Origin: Paenibacillus_E oryzisoli_A
GTDB lineage: Bacteria; Bacillota; Bacilli; Paenibacillales; NBRC-103111
NCBI RefSeq assembly: GCF_050467285.1
Contig: NZ_JBCMUN010000005.1
Location: 186,001 to 250,000, forward strand
Direction of reading: 5' to 3'
DNA: 64,000 bases
A program made the translations under genes and the position numbers. How positions within the stretch are numbered: position 1 is the first letter of the stretch; the number at the start of each line of letters is the position of its first letter. Shown here one piece after another: positions 7,791-16,848 of this stretch. Below the pieces are notes generated by a model that was not told where the DNA came from, searched no databases, and was given only the letters and a program-made list of their open reading frames with translations.

Positions 7791-9047
7791 TTACGCTTGA
7801 TAGTCCGCTTTCTTCGCGTACTCGCGCACGTTGACCGGCGCAGTGCCAAGCTGCACCTGGAGCCAGGACGCCAACTGATTAAAGCTGTCGACCGTTAGGG
7901 TGACGAGCTGTTTCTCCCCGTTGCTGCCCGTCATTTCAAGCTCAAGTTTATTCTCGGCTTCCGTGCAGATCACCAAATATCTGGTCATGTCGCCGTTCAT
8001 TTCTTCATTCCAGTTGCACATGTACGAACTCGTGAAATTTTTCATTGGTTCATTCCCCCTGAATAAATTAATGATCTTCCCGCCATTCACAGACTTGAGC
8101 CCTCCGCGTACATAATCAATATTTTCCATCGTCTTTGCCGGAGCGCTGGTCAGCGGCTCTAACGGCGCCAGCGGCACCTCTTCGACTGGCACCTCAATCG
8201 TCAATGCCTTTTCATCGTTCACCGAATCAAGCTGTGCAAGTTCAAACGTCAAATCGTCCAGCTCCTCCAGACTGAACTCCATCTCTTCATCATAGACAGA
8301 CTCATCCTGCGGCGGTGCAGACTCCTCCTCTTCTTCTCCCTGCATGACAGCCGCAATCCGCATCATATCCAGCAGACGGTCTTGCGCATCTTCTTCTTCG
8401 ACTGCATCTGCAACGTCATTCGTAACGGCCTCCACCGTCTCAGACAACCTAGCCGATTCCACTTCGTCAGCAACATAGACAACGGACTCCTCATCGCTCT
8501 CAGTCACAGTGAGCGTCGGCTCTTCTGGCTCCTGTTCAAGCTCGCTCTCTTGCACCAGGGAACGCCCCAGCGCATCCGCCTCAAAGCCCTCGCTCTCCGC
8601 CAGCTCTAGCACAGCAGCTGAGGTCTCTTCTTCTGCAGGCGCAGCCCGCAGATGCTCCTGCGGCAAGAGGTGCTCGATCACCCTCGGCACCCCATATTTG
8701 CGGACGATCTCGTTCACGCGATTCGGCTTGAACGGCTTCATCACATAGCCGTTGGCGCCGGCCTTCAAGGCATCGGAAATCAGGTCCTGCTGGCTCATCG
8801 CCGAGCAGATCAGCACCACCGCAGACGCGTTGATGCGGCGGATTTCCTTCATCGCTTCAATGCCGTCCATTTCCGGCATCGTAATATCCATCAGGACGAT
8901 GTCCGGGCGTAGCTCCTCATACTTTTGAACCGCCTGCCTGCCGTTCTCCGCTTCCCCTACGACCACGTGCCCATATTGCTTCAAAATATCTGTCAGCATC
9001 TTGCGCATAAACTTCGTATCGTCCACGACAAGAATATGGAATGACAT
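7791..9047 (-). CDS. CheY-like response regulator with long acidic linker and unknown C-terminal domain
   Basis: Residues 1-115 form a standard receiver domain: acidic pair D9/D10, phospho-acceptor D54 (IVLMDITMPEMDG), S82 and K104. It is closest to CheY/PilG/PilH-type receivers. Residues about 120-310 are very rich in Glu and Asp and probably disordered. Residues about 320-418 form a globular region (begins NIDYVRGGLKSVNGGKIINL, includes YLVICTEAENKLELEM and FNQLASWLQVQLG) that I do not recognise and that has no DNA-binding motif. AAGGAGG precedes the ATG. Lying between the pilin genes and the peptidase, it probably acts on the pilus machine by protein contact rather than on DNA. No partner kinase gene lies in the window. 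Confidence 0.88.
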   Translation of the reverse strand: MSFHILVVDDTKFMRKMLTDILKQYGHVVVGEAENGRQAVQKYEELRPDIVLMDITMPEMDGIEAMKEIRRINASAVVLICSAMSQQDLISDALKAGANGYVMKPFKPNRVNEIVRKYGVPRVIEHLLPQEHLRAAPAEEETSAAVLELAESEGFEADALGRSLVQESELEQEPEEPTLTVTESDEESVVYVADEVESARLSETVEAVTNDVADAVEEEDAQDRLLDMMRIAAVMQGEEEEESAPPQDESVYDEEMEFSLEELDDLTFELAQLDSVNDEKALTIEVPVEEVPLAPLEPLTSAPAKTMENIDYVRGGLKSVNGGKIINLFRGNEPMKNFTSSYMCNWNEEMNGDMTRYLVICTEAENKLELEMTGSNGEKQLVTLTVDSFNQLASWLQVQLGTAPVNVREYAKKADYQA

Positions 9048-9083
9048 AGATGTTACCTCCTTCCAGATTGGCCCAGATGCGAG

Positions 9084-10982
9084 TTATTCCTTGATGTACT
9101 GCACGTTTTTGACAAACACACCGATGGTATCCGTCGTCGGAATGCCGTCCGGCGGCATATCGTACAAGTTGTCGTCATAAAAAATCTGGAGCCGGGACGG
9201 CTTCGTATTGTTCAGCTGCACTTCCGGCACCTCTTTCGTCCAGCTCGCTGCGCCTTGATAGCGCGTGACAGTGCTGCCAATGCCGGAGGTCAGGTCTCCG
9301 CGAACGCTGTTCAATTCCACACCGCCCGCACCGCCGTGAATGCCGCCCATCAACATCAGCTTGGACATAACGCCATAAAGCCGGATGCCCTTAAGCGAAT
9401 AAAAGAAAGCGCGCACTTCTTCATCGCCGGCATTGGAATTGTTGCCGAGCACAATCTCGCCGGAGGCAATGACGATCAGCGGAATCGGCGCACTGTCGGT
9501 GGCTTTCATTTTGTTAATCGACGTCATTTCTTTCAGCTCAACATTGCCGTCCACGTATACCGTGCCTTGCAGCCGGATGTCGCCGATGATTTTCAAATCC
9601 CCTTTGATGTACATGCTGCCTTGGGGGAATTCAAAGCCGTTGTTCATCGTGACGTTGCCGTCGACAGCGACATACTTGCCGGGGTCCAGCGTCAGCTTGC
9701 CCTGCAAATCCGCAGCGACCAGGTTGCTGTCCGGCGATTTGATATACAGCGAACCGTTCGAAATCATAATACTCGCATTCGGTCCGTCCATCGCGACAAC
9801 TCCGTTGTTGACAAAAACGTCCGCCTCCGCTCCCGGTGACGAGGTATCCTTCACGTTGACCTGCCCTTGTACAGTCAGCCATTGATCGTTGTACAGCATG
9901 CTTTTGTTCAAATCGTAGAACAGCGGAACCTCCAGCACGGCCGGATCCGGCTCTTTGTAGCCGCCAAGCGCGGCTAGCTTCGCCTGCAGCTCGGTATCCG
10001 TTTTATGCGCCACATAGTCGCTCACATTCACTTCCACGTCGCTGTCCAGCGTCGGATCTTCCAGCGGAAAATACTGCGGCGCAAAATAGGCAGGCTGCAC
10101 GATGTCGCTTGAGGAGGCAATCGGTGGATTTTCGGTAAACCCGTCGGCGTTCGTCAGATTGAACTTCTTCGGATCGGCGGTATCTTCGTCGCCATTCACA
10201 CGAATAAAGCCCCGGATAGCGGGAAGTCCGGTCTGAACGCCGTACTTGCTGCGGGTCGATCCGCTCGTCGCTCCGGTGAATAACGCCTCGTCGCGAATCA
10301 TCACATGGCTAGCCGCATACACATCGCCGGTAATGAACGGCGTTCCATTCAATACCAGATCGCCGCCGGACGAAACCGGATACCGAAAAACCGGATTGAT
10401 CGTGGAGACATACACCGTCATCTGCTTCGTCACTACCTTCGCGGGATGTCCCTCCATCATGCCCCTGGAGCGAATAAGAAACTTGCGCACATAGGGAGAA
10501 TCCGGCATCGTGACTGGCCTGAGCGGAGCCTCTGGATTACTGAGCGTCGCAGCGGATAAAATATCGATCTGATACTTACCTTTGTTCGCTTGCGTTTCTT
10601 CGCCGTTGCCATCCTCCGGATTCGAACCGTGCCCGACATGCTTATCGATAAAAGGCAGTACGAGCGACAGCTGAGTCTCTACGTTGCGAATGCGGCTTCG
10701 GCTGTCCTCCCCGCCGATCGCCTCGCCGTAGGAAACCGCCCGGCGGATTTGCGCCAGCGTGTCGTCCAGACCTTTTTGCGCGAGAGCTTCGGCTTGTACG
10801 CCGGATTCCGTCGTAGCGGCCTGAATGGCGCCGCCACGCAGCACGCCCATCAGGATGAGACCCATCACCGTCATTAACACAACGGCAAGCAAGGCAATGA
10901 CAAGGGCTGAACCTTCTTCATTTGATGTCCTATTCGATACCCTGTGCATGCAGGCCCTGTCTTCCTCCCTGGCTGCGTTCAC
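9084..10982 (-). CDS. Large PilX-like pilus assembly protein with beta-rich passenger
   Basis: 632 aa with an N-terminal hydrophobic segment (GSALVIALLAVVLMTVMGLI, residues about 24-43) like the PilX N-terminal domain. There is no Glu at mature position +5, so processing is uncertain. The rest is very long for a minor pilin. It contains turn-rich repeats of short beta strands (for example VDGNVTMNNGFEFPQGSMYI and GDIRLQGTVYVDGNVELKEM), suggesting a beta-helix-like fold. The GTG start follows GGGAGGAGA. It lies between two minor prepilins and the response regulator. It may be a minor pilin or tip-associated subunit; the exact role is unknown. Confidence 0.75.
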   Translation of the reverse strand: MNAAREEDRACMHRVSNRTSNEEGSALVIALLAVVLMTVMGLILMGVLRGGAIQAATTESGVQAEALAQKGLDDTLAQIRRAVSYGEAIGGEDSRSRIRNVETQLSLVLPFIDKHVGHGSNPEDGNGEETQANKGKYQIDILSAATLSNPEAPLRPVTMPDSPYVRKFLIRSRGMMEGHPAKVVTKQMTVYVSTINPVFRYPVSSGGDLVLNGTPFITGDVYAASHVMIRDEALFTGATSGSTRSKYGVQTGLPAIRGFIRVNGDEDTADPKKFNLTNADGFTENPPIASSSDIVQPAYFAPQYFPLEDPTLDSDVEVNVSDYVAHKTDTELQAKLAALGGYKEPDPAVLEVPLFYDLNKSMLYNDQWLTVQGQVNVKDTSSPGAEADVFVNNGVVAMDGPNASIMISNGSLYIKSPDSNLVAADLQGKLTLDPGKYVAVDGNVTMNNGFEFPQGSMYIKGDLKIIGDIRLQGTVYVDGNVELKEMTSINKMKATDSAPIPLIVIASGEIVLGNNSNAGDEEVRAFFYSLKGIRLYGVMSKLMLMGGIHGGAGGVELNSVRGDLTSGIGSTVTRYQGAASWTKEVPEVQLNNTKPSRLQIFYDDNLYDMPPDGIPTTDTIGVFVKNVQYIKE

Positions 10983-11019
10983 GTCATCTCTCCTCCCTTC
11001 ATGGCGTATTGCCTCTGAT

Positions 11020-11559
11020 TTAATCGTTGCGGAACAAAGGAATTTGCGAATCGATAACTAGCTTCGGATTGTCGGCAAGGCGGAGACTGTCCGCACCCGC
11101 TCTCGCATATTCAAGCTTGACCTGGACCCGGTCGTGATTCTGATTCACTTCGCTTAAGCTGCCTTCTCGAATCGTAAACTTGTCCCCGAGTTGAAATACT
11201 TTGTCCGGCACGGGACTGCCGACTTTCCTAACTTCGATCTTGCCGCCGCCCGCCGGCTGAGGGAGCACCTCCATTTCGTAAAGGTCGATGTAAGCTTTGG
11301 GATCTTGCGATTTTTTGGCGTAACGGATGATCTTCTGATCGGCGCCCTCATCCTGGACGTAAATGGCTTCCTTCAATTCGGAAATAATTTGAGAGTACAG
11401 CCCGTCCCCCTGATTGCGCATCTGGGTTTCCAGCGTAACTCGCTTATACATCGACAAGCCCATCAGCAGAAAAGCGTACAAAATTGTCGCCACCATGCCG
11501 AAGATGAACAACGCCGCCAGGACCTCGATTAAGGACATCCCTTTTTCATCGCGCTTCAT
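11020..11559 (-). CDS. Minor prepilin, PilW/PilJ-like
   Basis: 179-aa protein with a short leader ending in Gly7, a processing site before Met8, and Glu at mature position +5 (KGMSLIEVLAALFIFGMVAT). A hydrophobic helix to about residue 32 follows, then a soluble domain with few cysteines. This is the class III signal cut by PilD. The gene starts 6 bp after the stop of the preceding prepilin gene, so the two are probably made together. Minor pilins of this type prime pilus assembly and carry tip factors. Confidence 0.85.
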   Translation of the reverse strand: MKRDEKGMSLIEVLAALFIFGMVATILYAFLLMGLSMYKRVTLETQMRNQGDGLYSQIISELKEAIYVQDEGADQKIIRYAKKSQDPKAYIDLYEMEVLPQPAGGGKIEVRKVGSPVPDKVFQLGDKFTIREGSLSEVNQNHDRVQVKLEYARAGADSLRLADNPKLVIDSQIPLFRND

Positions 11560-11565
11560 GGGTTG

Positions 11566-12096
11566 CTACCACCTTTTAATCAGATACGTATCCAGCGTTG
11601 TTGACAGCTTGAGCGGCGGCGCCGTCAGCGACTCCTGGTCCGTCCAATACACGGTCAGCAGCATCTGAGCCATGTAGCTGTCGCTCTCCGTCCGGAACGG
11701 ATCGGCAGCTTCCCATCTGGCGGAGCTGGGTTCCAGTTCAACCAAATAATGATAGGTCGTTCCGTTAATGACCGTCGCTTCCAAATGACCCTGCATCAGC
11801 GCCGAACCCATGCTCGACTGGTTCCCGGTGAATTTGGGCTGCAGCGACAGCAGATTCGCGATTTGATCGTCATATCCGCTCTTGAACGCATCCCGAAGCT
11901 CGGCCGCCTTCAATCTGGCGAGATTGGCACCGATGATTTTGCGGCTTTCCTGCGCCGATTTATCCACAGCTGATGTAAAATAGCCCATAAGCGTCACGCT
12001 GATGATCGACATGATGGTGACGGCGATTAAAATTTCTACGAGCGACATGCCGTCTTCGCCCAGCTTCGCGTACTTGTCGCGGTCTATACGGCGCAT
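11566..12096 (-). CDS. Minor prepilin, PilV-like
   Basis: 176 aa from the ATG at 12096, chosen because AAGGAGG lies 7-8 bases before it; the open frame reaches 12195 but would overlap the vWA gene. The leader ends at Gly16 and Glu is at mature +5 (EDGMSLVEILIAVTIMSIIS), the classic PilD recognition pattern. A soluble domain of about 125 residues follows. It lies directly after the vWA gene and before the PilW-like gene, consistent with a minor-pilin complex that carries the vWA protein at the pilus tip (inference). Confidence 0.85.
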   Translation of the reverse strand: MRRIDRDKYAKLGEDGMSLVEILIAVTIMSIISVTLMGYFTSAVDKSAQESRKIIGANLARLKAAELRDAFKSGYDDQIANLLSLQPKFTGNQSSMGSALMQGHLEATVINGTTYHYLVELEPSSARWEAADPFRTESDSYMAQMLLTVYWTDQESLTAPPLKLSTTLDTYLIKRW

Positions 12097-12133
12097 CGTT
12101 CGTCCTCCTTGCTGCTTCGCCGATGTCCTCATG

Positions 12134-14515
12134 CTAGTTATTGTTCTGCTCGGTATCGAACGTGACAACGACCGGCTCCTGCACGATCTCGACATTCGAG
12201 CTGTCGACCAGCTTCAAGTAGACGTAATAGCTGCCTGTGGTCATGTTCGTCTTCGTCGTCAGCGTCAGCTTTTTGGCCGCCAGCTGTTTCCATTCATTGT
12301 CGCTCGGTACGCCGGCCGTTTCCTTGATCACATAGTACATCCCTTTCAGCGTGAACCCTTTCTCCGTGTGGGAGCCAAACGTACGGTCAGCGACCGGCAG
12401 CTTCACATTCTCCACCATAATCGTGACCGGCTTATCGGCAATGTCCCCTGGCGTATAGTTCACCGGGTTCAGTTCAGCCGACGGTCCGGGATTCACCACA
12501 AAATACTCCGGCGCCTTCTCCGTCGATGTTGTACCTCCTGCAGATGTCGCTTCCACATAAATCTGATGCCAGCCCGCACGCTTGTCCACTGTCTCGAAGC
12601 CAGCAACGTCGCTGAGACGGAACGCGTAGGTGCTGCCGGTTTTCTTCATTTTTGGAGAGGAGGACGAAATGGACAGCGTTTTGTTGTCAAACCACACTTT
12701 GATCCCGCTGACGGGACTCAGATCATCCGTCGCCGTGATATAAATAAGGCCGTCGTCGGTCGGGTTTTGAATCGAATGACTCCAGGAAATGACAGGCCCT
12801 GTACTGTCCAGGGAGACATTGCTCGTCCCCGACGCTCCGGCGATGGGGATCGCTGCGCTGCCGCTGATCGCATTCGTAAAAGCGCGCGCCTGCACATTCA
12901 CACCGCTGCCGTCCGGCAGCGTCAAGCCTGAGCCGAGCGGCTGCCACGCACTGCCGCCTACGCTGCCCTCGTAACCGGCGATGTAACTCCCTTGAAAATC
13001 GTCATTCGCATACACCGTCGAGCCCGGAAGCTGCGACGCTGCGCCGGAAGCGGCCGTCACGTTCCCCGGCCCTTGATGCCAGCCTGGTCCTGTGATCGGC
13101 GCACCGCTGCCGTCCACGAGATCGATTTTCGTCGGAGCGCTTGGCTTCAAATCCCATTGATCTGTTGTCCCATCTTTGTAATACACACGTACGACCGAGT
13201 GCAGATCAGGATCGACGAAACGAATATCCGTCACAGCGGCATCCTTCTGATCGATCGACCACTGTTTCGCTTTGTCTCCTGCACGGAGACGCTGTACTTC
13301 CCCTTCGGCATTGCCGAGATAGACATTGCCGTACTTATCGACCACGCGAATGCTGACGGAAAGCTGCGTGTCGAAGTTAATATTGAACGAACGATTCGCG
13401 TTGCAGGCGTCCTTGTACGTCACTTTCGCATCTTCCAGCGGATAGTTGCCGGCTGCCGTGTCTGGAATCACCTTCACCGAAAGGTTGATCGTATCCGAGG
13501 CGAATGGGTAATCGATATTGCCAATCTTCACCACAACCTCATGCGTAGCAGCATCGTAAGAGACATTAGGATTGTTCTCGCCGGGAGCGAGAATGAAGCC
13601 GGCCGGAATCGGCTGCCGAAGTTCCACATTTTTCAGTTGCGCCGGCTGTTCGATCGTTTGCGCGATATTGTCAAAAATCGTGGACAATTGGCTGGCGGAG
13701 CTTGCTTGGTAGGCGAGCCCGCCGGTTTTCGTAGCGATGTATTGCAGCAAATCAAGATCAATTTCGTCCGAACCCTGCGTTGCCAGCGCAATCGTATACA
13801 CCTTAATACCGAGCTTCGCCAACGCATCCGCATCTGCCTTCGCCGCATTCGCAGAGCTGGTGTCGCCGCTTTTTTGCTTATTGCCGTCGGTTTCGTCCGT
13901 CCAAACGGTTGCTTTACCATCCGTGAGCAAAATAATTTCCTTCACCGGCTTGGTGCCGCTTGCCGTCAGCATCGTTTTTGCCTTGGCAAGCCCATCGTCG
14001 ATATTCGTGCTGCCGCCGGCGGCGAACTTATTGATTTCGTTTTGAACGGAAGTATAGTTCATCGTAAGATCACTTACTTTGGAAGCGGATGTGCTGAACT
14101 TGATGAGCCCCAAGCGGTCCCCCATGTTGACCGACTTGAGCTTATTCGTTAACGTCGTGGATGCATTCTTCAAAATATCGATCCGAATGGGCGTCCTGGC
14201 ATCGTCCTTGTACATATGATAGTCCATACTGCCAGAAACATCGGCGACAAAGGCGATGTCCACGGGGTCTCTCGTCTGTGTCACGGTGTGCGTTCCGCTC
14301 GGATCGAGCACATAGTTGATCGTCACAAGCTGATTGCGCTCAATGGCGGTAACAGGAACAGCGCCTGTTCCGCTCATCGATAGGCATTCGTTCGTCGCCT
14401 CGGCCGCATAGGCCGCCGGGCTCGCCGTCCCGAACAGCGCGGGCAGCGCCCCCGCTAGAAGCAAGCCAGCCATAGTGAGGGCACTTATTTTCTTTGCCTT
14501 TTGATACCAATGCAT
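12134..14515 (-). CDS. Secreted von Willebrand factor A domain protein, putative pilus adhesin
   Basis: 793-aa exported protein. A signal peptide covers about residues 1-38 (cleavage near AYAAEA). A vWA domain spans about 85-265 with an intact metal-ion-dependent adhesion site (DVSGS at 92-96, later STNIDDG and LLTDGKA). The remainder, about 270-793, looks like several beta-sandwich repeats (Ig/Big-like, for example GPVISWSHSIQNPTDDGLIY). There is no sortase or transmembrane anchor at the C-terminus. In other type IV pili a vWA protein (PilY1/PilC) is the tip adhesin and affects retraction; position between the minor pilins and the SLH protein suggests the same here. That role is inferred from context. 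Confidence 0.88.
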   Translation of the reverse strand: MHWYQKAKKISALTMAGLLLAGALPALFGTASPAAYAAEATNECLSMSGTGAVPVTAIERNQLVTINYVLDPSGTHTVTQTRDPVDIAFVADVSGSMDYHMYKDDARTPIRIDILKNASTTLTNKLKSVNMGDRLGLIKFSTSASKVSDLTMNYTSVQNEINKFAAGGSTNIDDGLAKAKTMLTASGTKPVKEIILLTDGKATVWTDETDGNKQKSGDTSSANAAKADADALAKLGIKVYTIALATQGSDEIDLDLLQYIATKTGGLAYQASSASQLSTIFDNIAQTIEQPAQLKNVELRQPIPAGFILAPGENNPNVSYDAATHEVVVKIGNIDYPFASDTINLSVKVIPDTAAGNYPLEDAKVTYKDACNANRSFNINFDTQLSVSIRVVDKYGNVYLGNAEGEVQRLRAGDKAKQWSIDQKDAAVTDIRFVDPDLHSVVRVYYKDGTTDQWDLKPSAPTKIDLVDGSGAPITGPGWHQGPGNVTAASGAASQLPGSTVYANDDFQGSYIAGYEGSVGGSAWQPLGSGLTLPDGSGVNVQARAFTNAISGSAAIPIAGASGTSNVSLDSTGPVISWSHSIQNPTDDGLIYITATDDLSPVSGIKVWFDNKTLSISSSSPKMKKTGSTYAFRLSDVAGFETVDKRAGWHQIYVEATSAGGTTSTEKAPEYFVVNPGPSAELNPVNYTPGDIADKPVTIMVENVKLPVADRTFGSHTEKGFTLKGMYYVIKETAGVPSDNEWKQLAAKKLTLTTKTNMTTGSYYVYLKLVDSSNVEIVQEPVVVTFDTEQNNN

Positions 14516-14531
14516 GCGATTTCATTCCTTC

Positions 14532-15746
14532 CTATAACAAATGGATAATGCGCGAGATGACCTTGAACGCCTCCGCGCGCGTCAGTGAGCCTTGAGGACG
14601 GAAGGTGCCGTCTTCGTAGCCTCCGACAATTCCCGCTTGCACAACGTGCGTTAAAGCGGTTCGATTCGCCTCCGTCAAACTGCCTGCGTCCTGAAACGAT
14701 TGGACATCTCCTTGCAGCTTCACCCCGTAGGCCTGCAAGACCCGGTCGACAAGCGCCGCCATCTCCACACGCGTCATCGGCAGGTCGGGTGAAAAGTTCA
14801 CATCGACCGGACGTTTATCCAGCAGTCCCATTCCCTGCGCGGTGGCGACCATCCCCGCCGACCAATGTGTGCCCATATCCTCGTAGCCTACGACCAGCTC
14901 CTTGACCGGCTCGACGCCGAGCGATTTGACGAGCAGTGTAATGAATTCCCCCTTGGACAGCGTACGGTTCGGACGGATCGTATGATCCTCGTAGCCATCG
15001 ATGATGGAGCGCTTCATCAGGTCCACAATTTCATCCTTCGCCCAGTGGCCCTCGGCATCGGTCGGGACTTGCGCAAGCGCTTTCTCGGCCACTTGGCGAA
15101 GCGCCGGCACTTTCTCTGGTATATCCGCAGCTTGCTTGACAACACCGAGCGATGGCGCCACAGCGCGATCTGGGTCGTCAAATGCGATGCCGTAAACGTT
15201 CAGCACGCCGCTTGCCGTTACTTTAGCTGCACCGCCCTGAGCGGCCTCGCTGTCTGTTGGAATGTTCGCCCAAGGCACTTTACCGAGGTACGCTTTCACC
15301 CGGAACTCTTCCTGTGAAGCGCTTTCGAAATAAGCTCGCGTGGTTTCCTCAACATCCGTCGCGTGGTAGTCCAGTTCTCCCGACGGCTTAATGCCGATCT
15401 CGTCCCAGAAGACGAGCAGATCATTGTAATCCCGGGCGATAACGCCTGTCCAGATGCGCACCTGCACCAGATTCGCATCCGCTTTGGTCACAACAGCGTA
15501 GGGCTCTTTCGAGACAACCATCCCCGCTTCCCAGCCGGCAGCGGATACCTTCATCGCCCGGTAAACCTCACCCCGCGCCTCGTAATCTTTGCCAAGCAGC
15601 GCTGCAAACGGGCTTGAGGCCACTTGCATCAGCGTCGGCGCAGCCGCCGTCGGCACATTCGCCGCTGCCGACATCAAGGAAGTTTGGCTCAGCAAGGCAG
15701 CTGTGACTAACGTTTTCATTACAAGACTTCGGTATCGACTTCTCAT
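14532..15746 (-). CDS. Exported protein with three S-layer homology domains
   Basis: 404 aa. An N-terminal signal sequence (about 1-29) is followed by a domain of about 200 residues that I do not recognise, then three SLH modules (about 233-275, 285-340 and 350-402), with sequences such as HWAKDEIVDLMKRSIIDGYE and AGIVGGYEDGTFRPQGSLTR. SLH modules bind pyruvylated cell-wall polymers. The gene begins immediately after pilT's stop; its AGGAGAGG site lies inside pilT. In the pilus cluster it may fix the pilus exit or the neighbouring vWA protein to the wall, an arrangement with no counterpart in Gram-negative pili. That function is inference. Confidence 0.9.
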   Translation of the reverse strand: MRSRYRSLVMKTLVTAALLSQTSLMSAAANVPTAAAPTLMQVASSPFAALLGKDYEARGEVYRAMKVSAAGWEAGMVVSKEPYAVVTKADANLVQVRIWTGVIARDYNDLLVFWDEIGIKPSGELDYHATDVEETTRAYFESASQEEFRVKAYLGKVPWANIPTDSEAAQGGAAKVTASGVLNVYGIAFDDPDRAVAPSLGVVKQAADIPEKVPALRQVAEKALAQVPTDAEGHWAKDEIVDLMKRSIIDGYEDHTIRPNRTLSKGEFITLLVKSLGVEPVKELVVGYEDMGTHWSAGMVATAQGMGLLDKRPVDVNFSPDLPMTRVEMAALVDRVLQAYGVKLQGDVQSFQDAGSLTEANRTALTHVVQAGIVGGYEDGTFRPQGSLTRAEAFKVISRIIHLL

Positions 15747-16817
15747 CTAATCCTCTCCTATGCTCATTTCATATTCTCTAATTGCATCGCGATGAATGAG
15801 TCCCTCTTCGACAAGCTGCTTTAGGCTCGACACCATCGTTTGCATACCAAGCTGGCGATTCGTCTGAATGACGGATTTGATTTGGTAAATTTTTTCCTGC
15901 CGAATGAGGTTGGCAACTGCCGGCGTATTGATCAATATTTCCAGCGCCATGACTCGGCCTCGGCCATCGAGTCGCGGAACGAGCCGCTGAGACAGCACAG
16001 AGATCAGCACCGAAGCGAGCTGGACGCGTATTTGTCGCTGTTGTTCGGTCGGGAATACGTCGATGATCCGGTCGACCGTCTGCGGCGCATCCGGCGTATG
16101 CAGCGTGGCAAACACAAGATGTCCGGTTTCGGCGGCGGTAATCGCCGTTTTAATCGTTTCAAGATCACGCATCTCACCGACGAGAATGACGTCCGGATCT
16201 TGTCGGAGCGCAGCCCGCAGCCCATTGGCAAAGGTCAGCGTGTCGATGCCGATTTCACGCTGTGCGACGAGGCAGTTTTTGCTCGGATGAATGTATTCAA
16301 TCGGGTCTTCTAATGTAATAATGTGCTTCTTCTGCGTTTCGTTAATAAAGTCAATAATGGAAGCGAGCGTCGTCGACTTCCCACTCCCTGTCGGACCGGT
16401 CACGAGCACAAGCCCTTGATGCTTATGCGCGAACTCCTGCACAAGATCCGGCAAATTCAACGTGAACAAAGAAGGCACAGTCGTGGAGAGCACGCGAAAC
16501 ACCATGTTGATCGAGCGTTTTTGCTTGAACACATTGCCCCGGTAGCGCGATAGTCCCGGAAGCTCGAAAGAGAAGTCGACCTCCCCCTTCTTGGTCAGCG
16601 TATCGTACTGCTCATTCGTCAGGATCTCTCTCGCCATCCGCAGCGTATCCTCGGGCCGCAGCACCGTATCGACGACTTTCATCAGCTTGCCGTGCAGCCG
16701 CATCAGCGGTTCCGTGCCGGAATTGATATGCAAATCGGAAGCTCGCGACTCGTAGGAAATTCGCAGCAAATCTTTCAACGTGAACGTGTGAGACGTCTGT
16801 GGTGCGGACATACTCAT
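15747..16817 (-). CDS. pilT: Type IV pilus retraction ATPase PilT
   Basis: Hexameric cytoplasmic ATPase that pulls pilin subunits back and drives twitching motility. It is 356 aa from the ATG at 16817, chosen for AGGAGGAG upstream; the longer frame overlaps pilO. Visible motifs: N-terminal PAS-like domain (SRASDLHINSGTEPLMRLHG), Walker A GPTGSGKST, Asp box and Walker B (ALRQDPDVILVGEMRDLET), His box (GHLVFATLHT), and the C-terminal ANLIR signature (PAVANLIRQEKIYQIKSVIQ), which separates PilT from PilB. Its presence argues for retractile, motile pili rather than a simple secretion pseudopilus. Confidence 0.96.
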   Translation of the reverse strand: MSMSAPQTSHTFTLKDLLRISYESRASDLHINSGTEPLMRLHGKLMKVVDTVLRPEDTLRMAREILTNEQYDTLTKKGEVDFSFELPGLSRYRGNVFKQKRSINMVFRVLSTTVPSLFTLNLPDLVQEFAHKHQGLVLVTGPTGSGKSTTLASIIDFINETQKKHIITLEDPIEYIHPSKNCLVAQREIGIDTLTFANGLRAALRQDPDVILVGEMRDLETIKTAITAAETGHLVFATLHTPDAPQTVDRIIDVFPTEQQRQIRVQLASVLISVLSQRLVPRLDGRGRVMALEILINTPAVANLIRQEKIYQIKSVIQTNRQLGMQTMVSSLKQLVEEGLIHRDAIREYEMSIGED

Positions 16818-16848
16818 CCCATCTCCTCCTGAATCGTTCCCCATGCTA

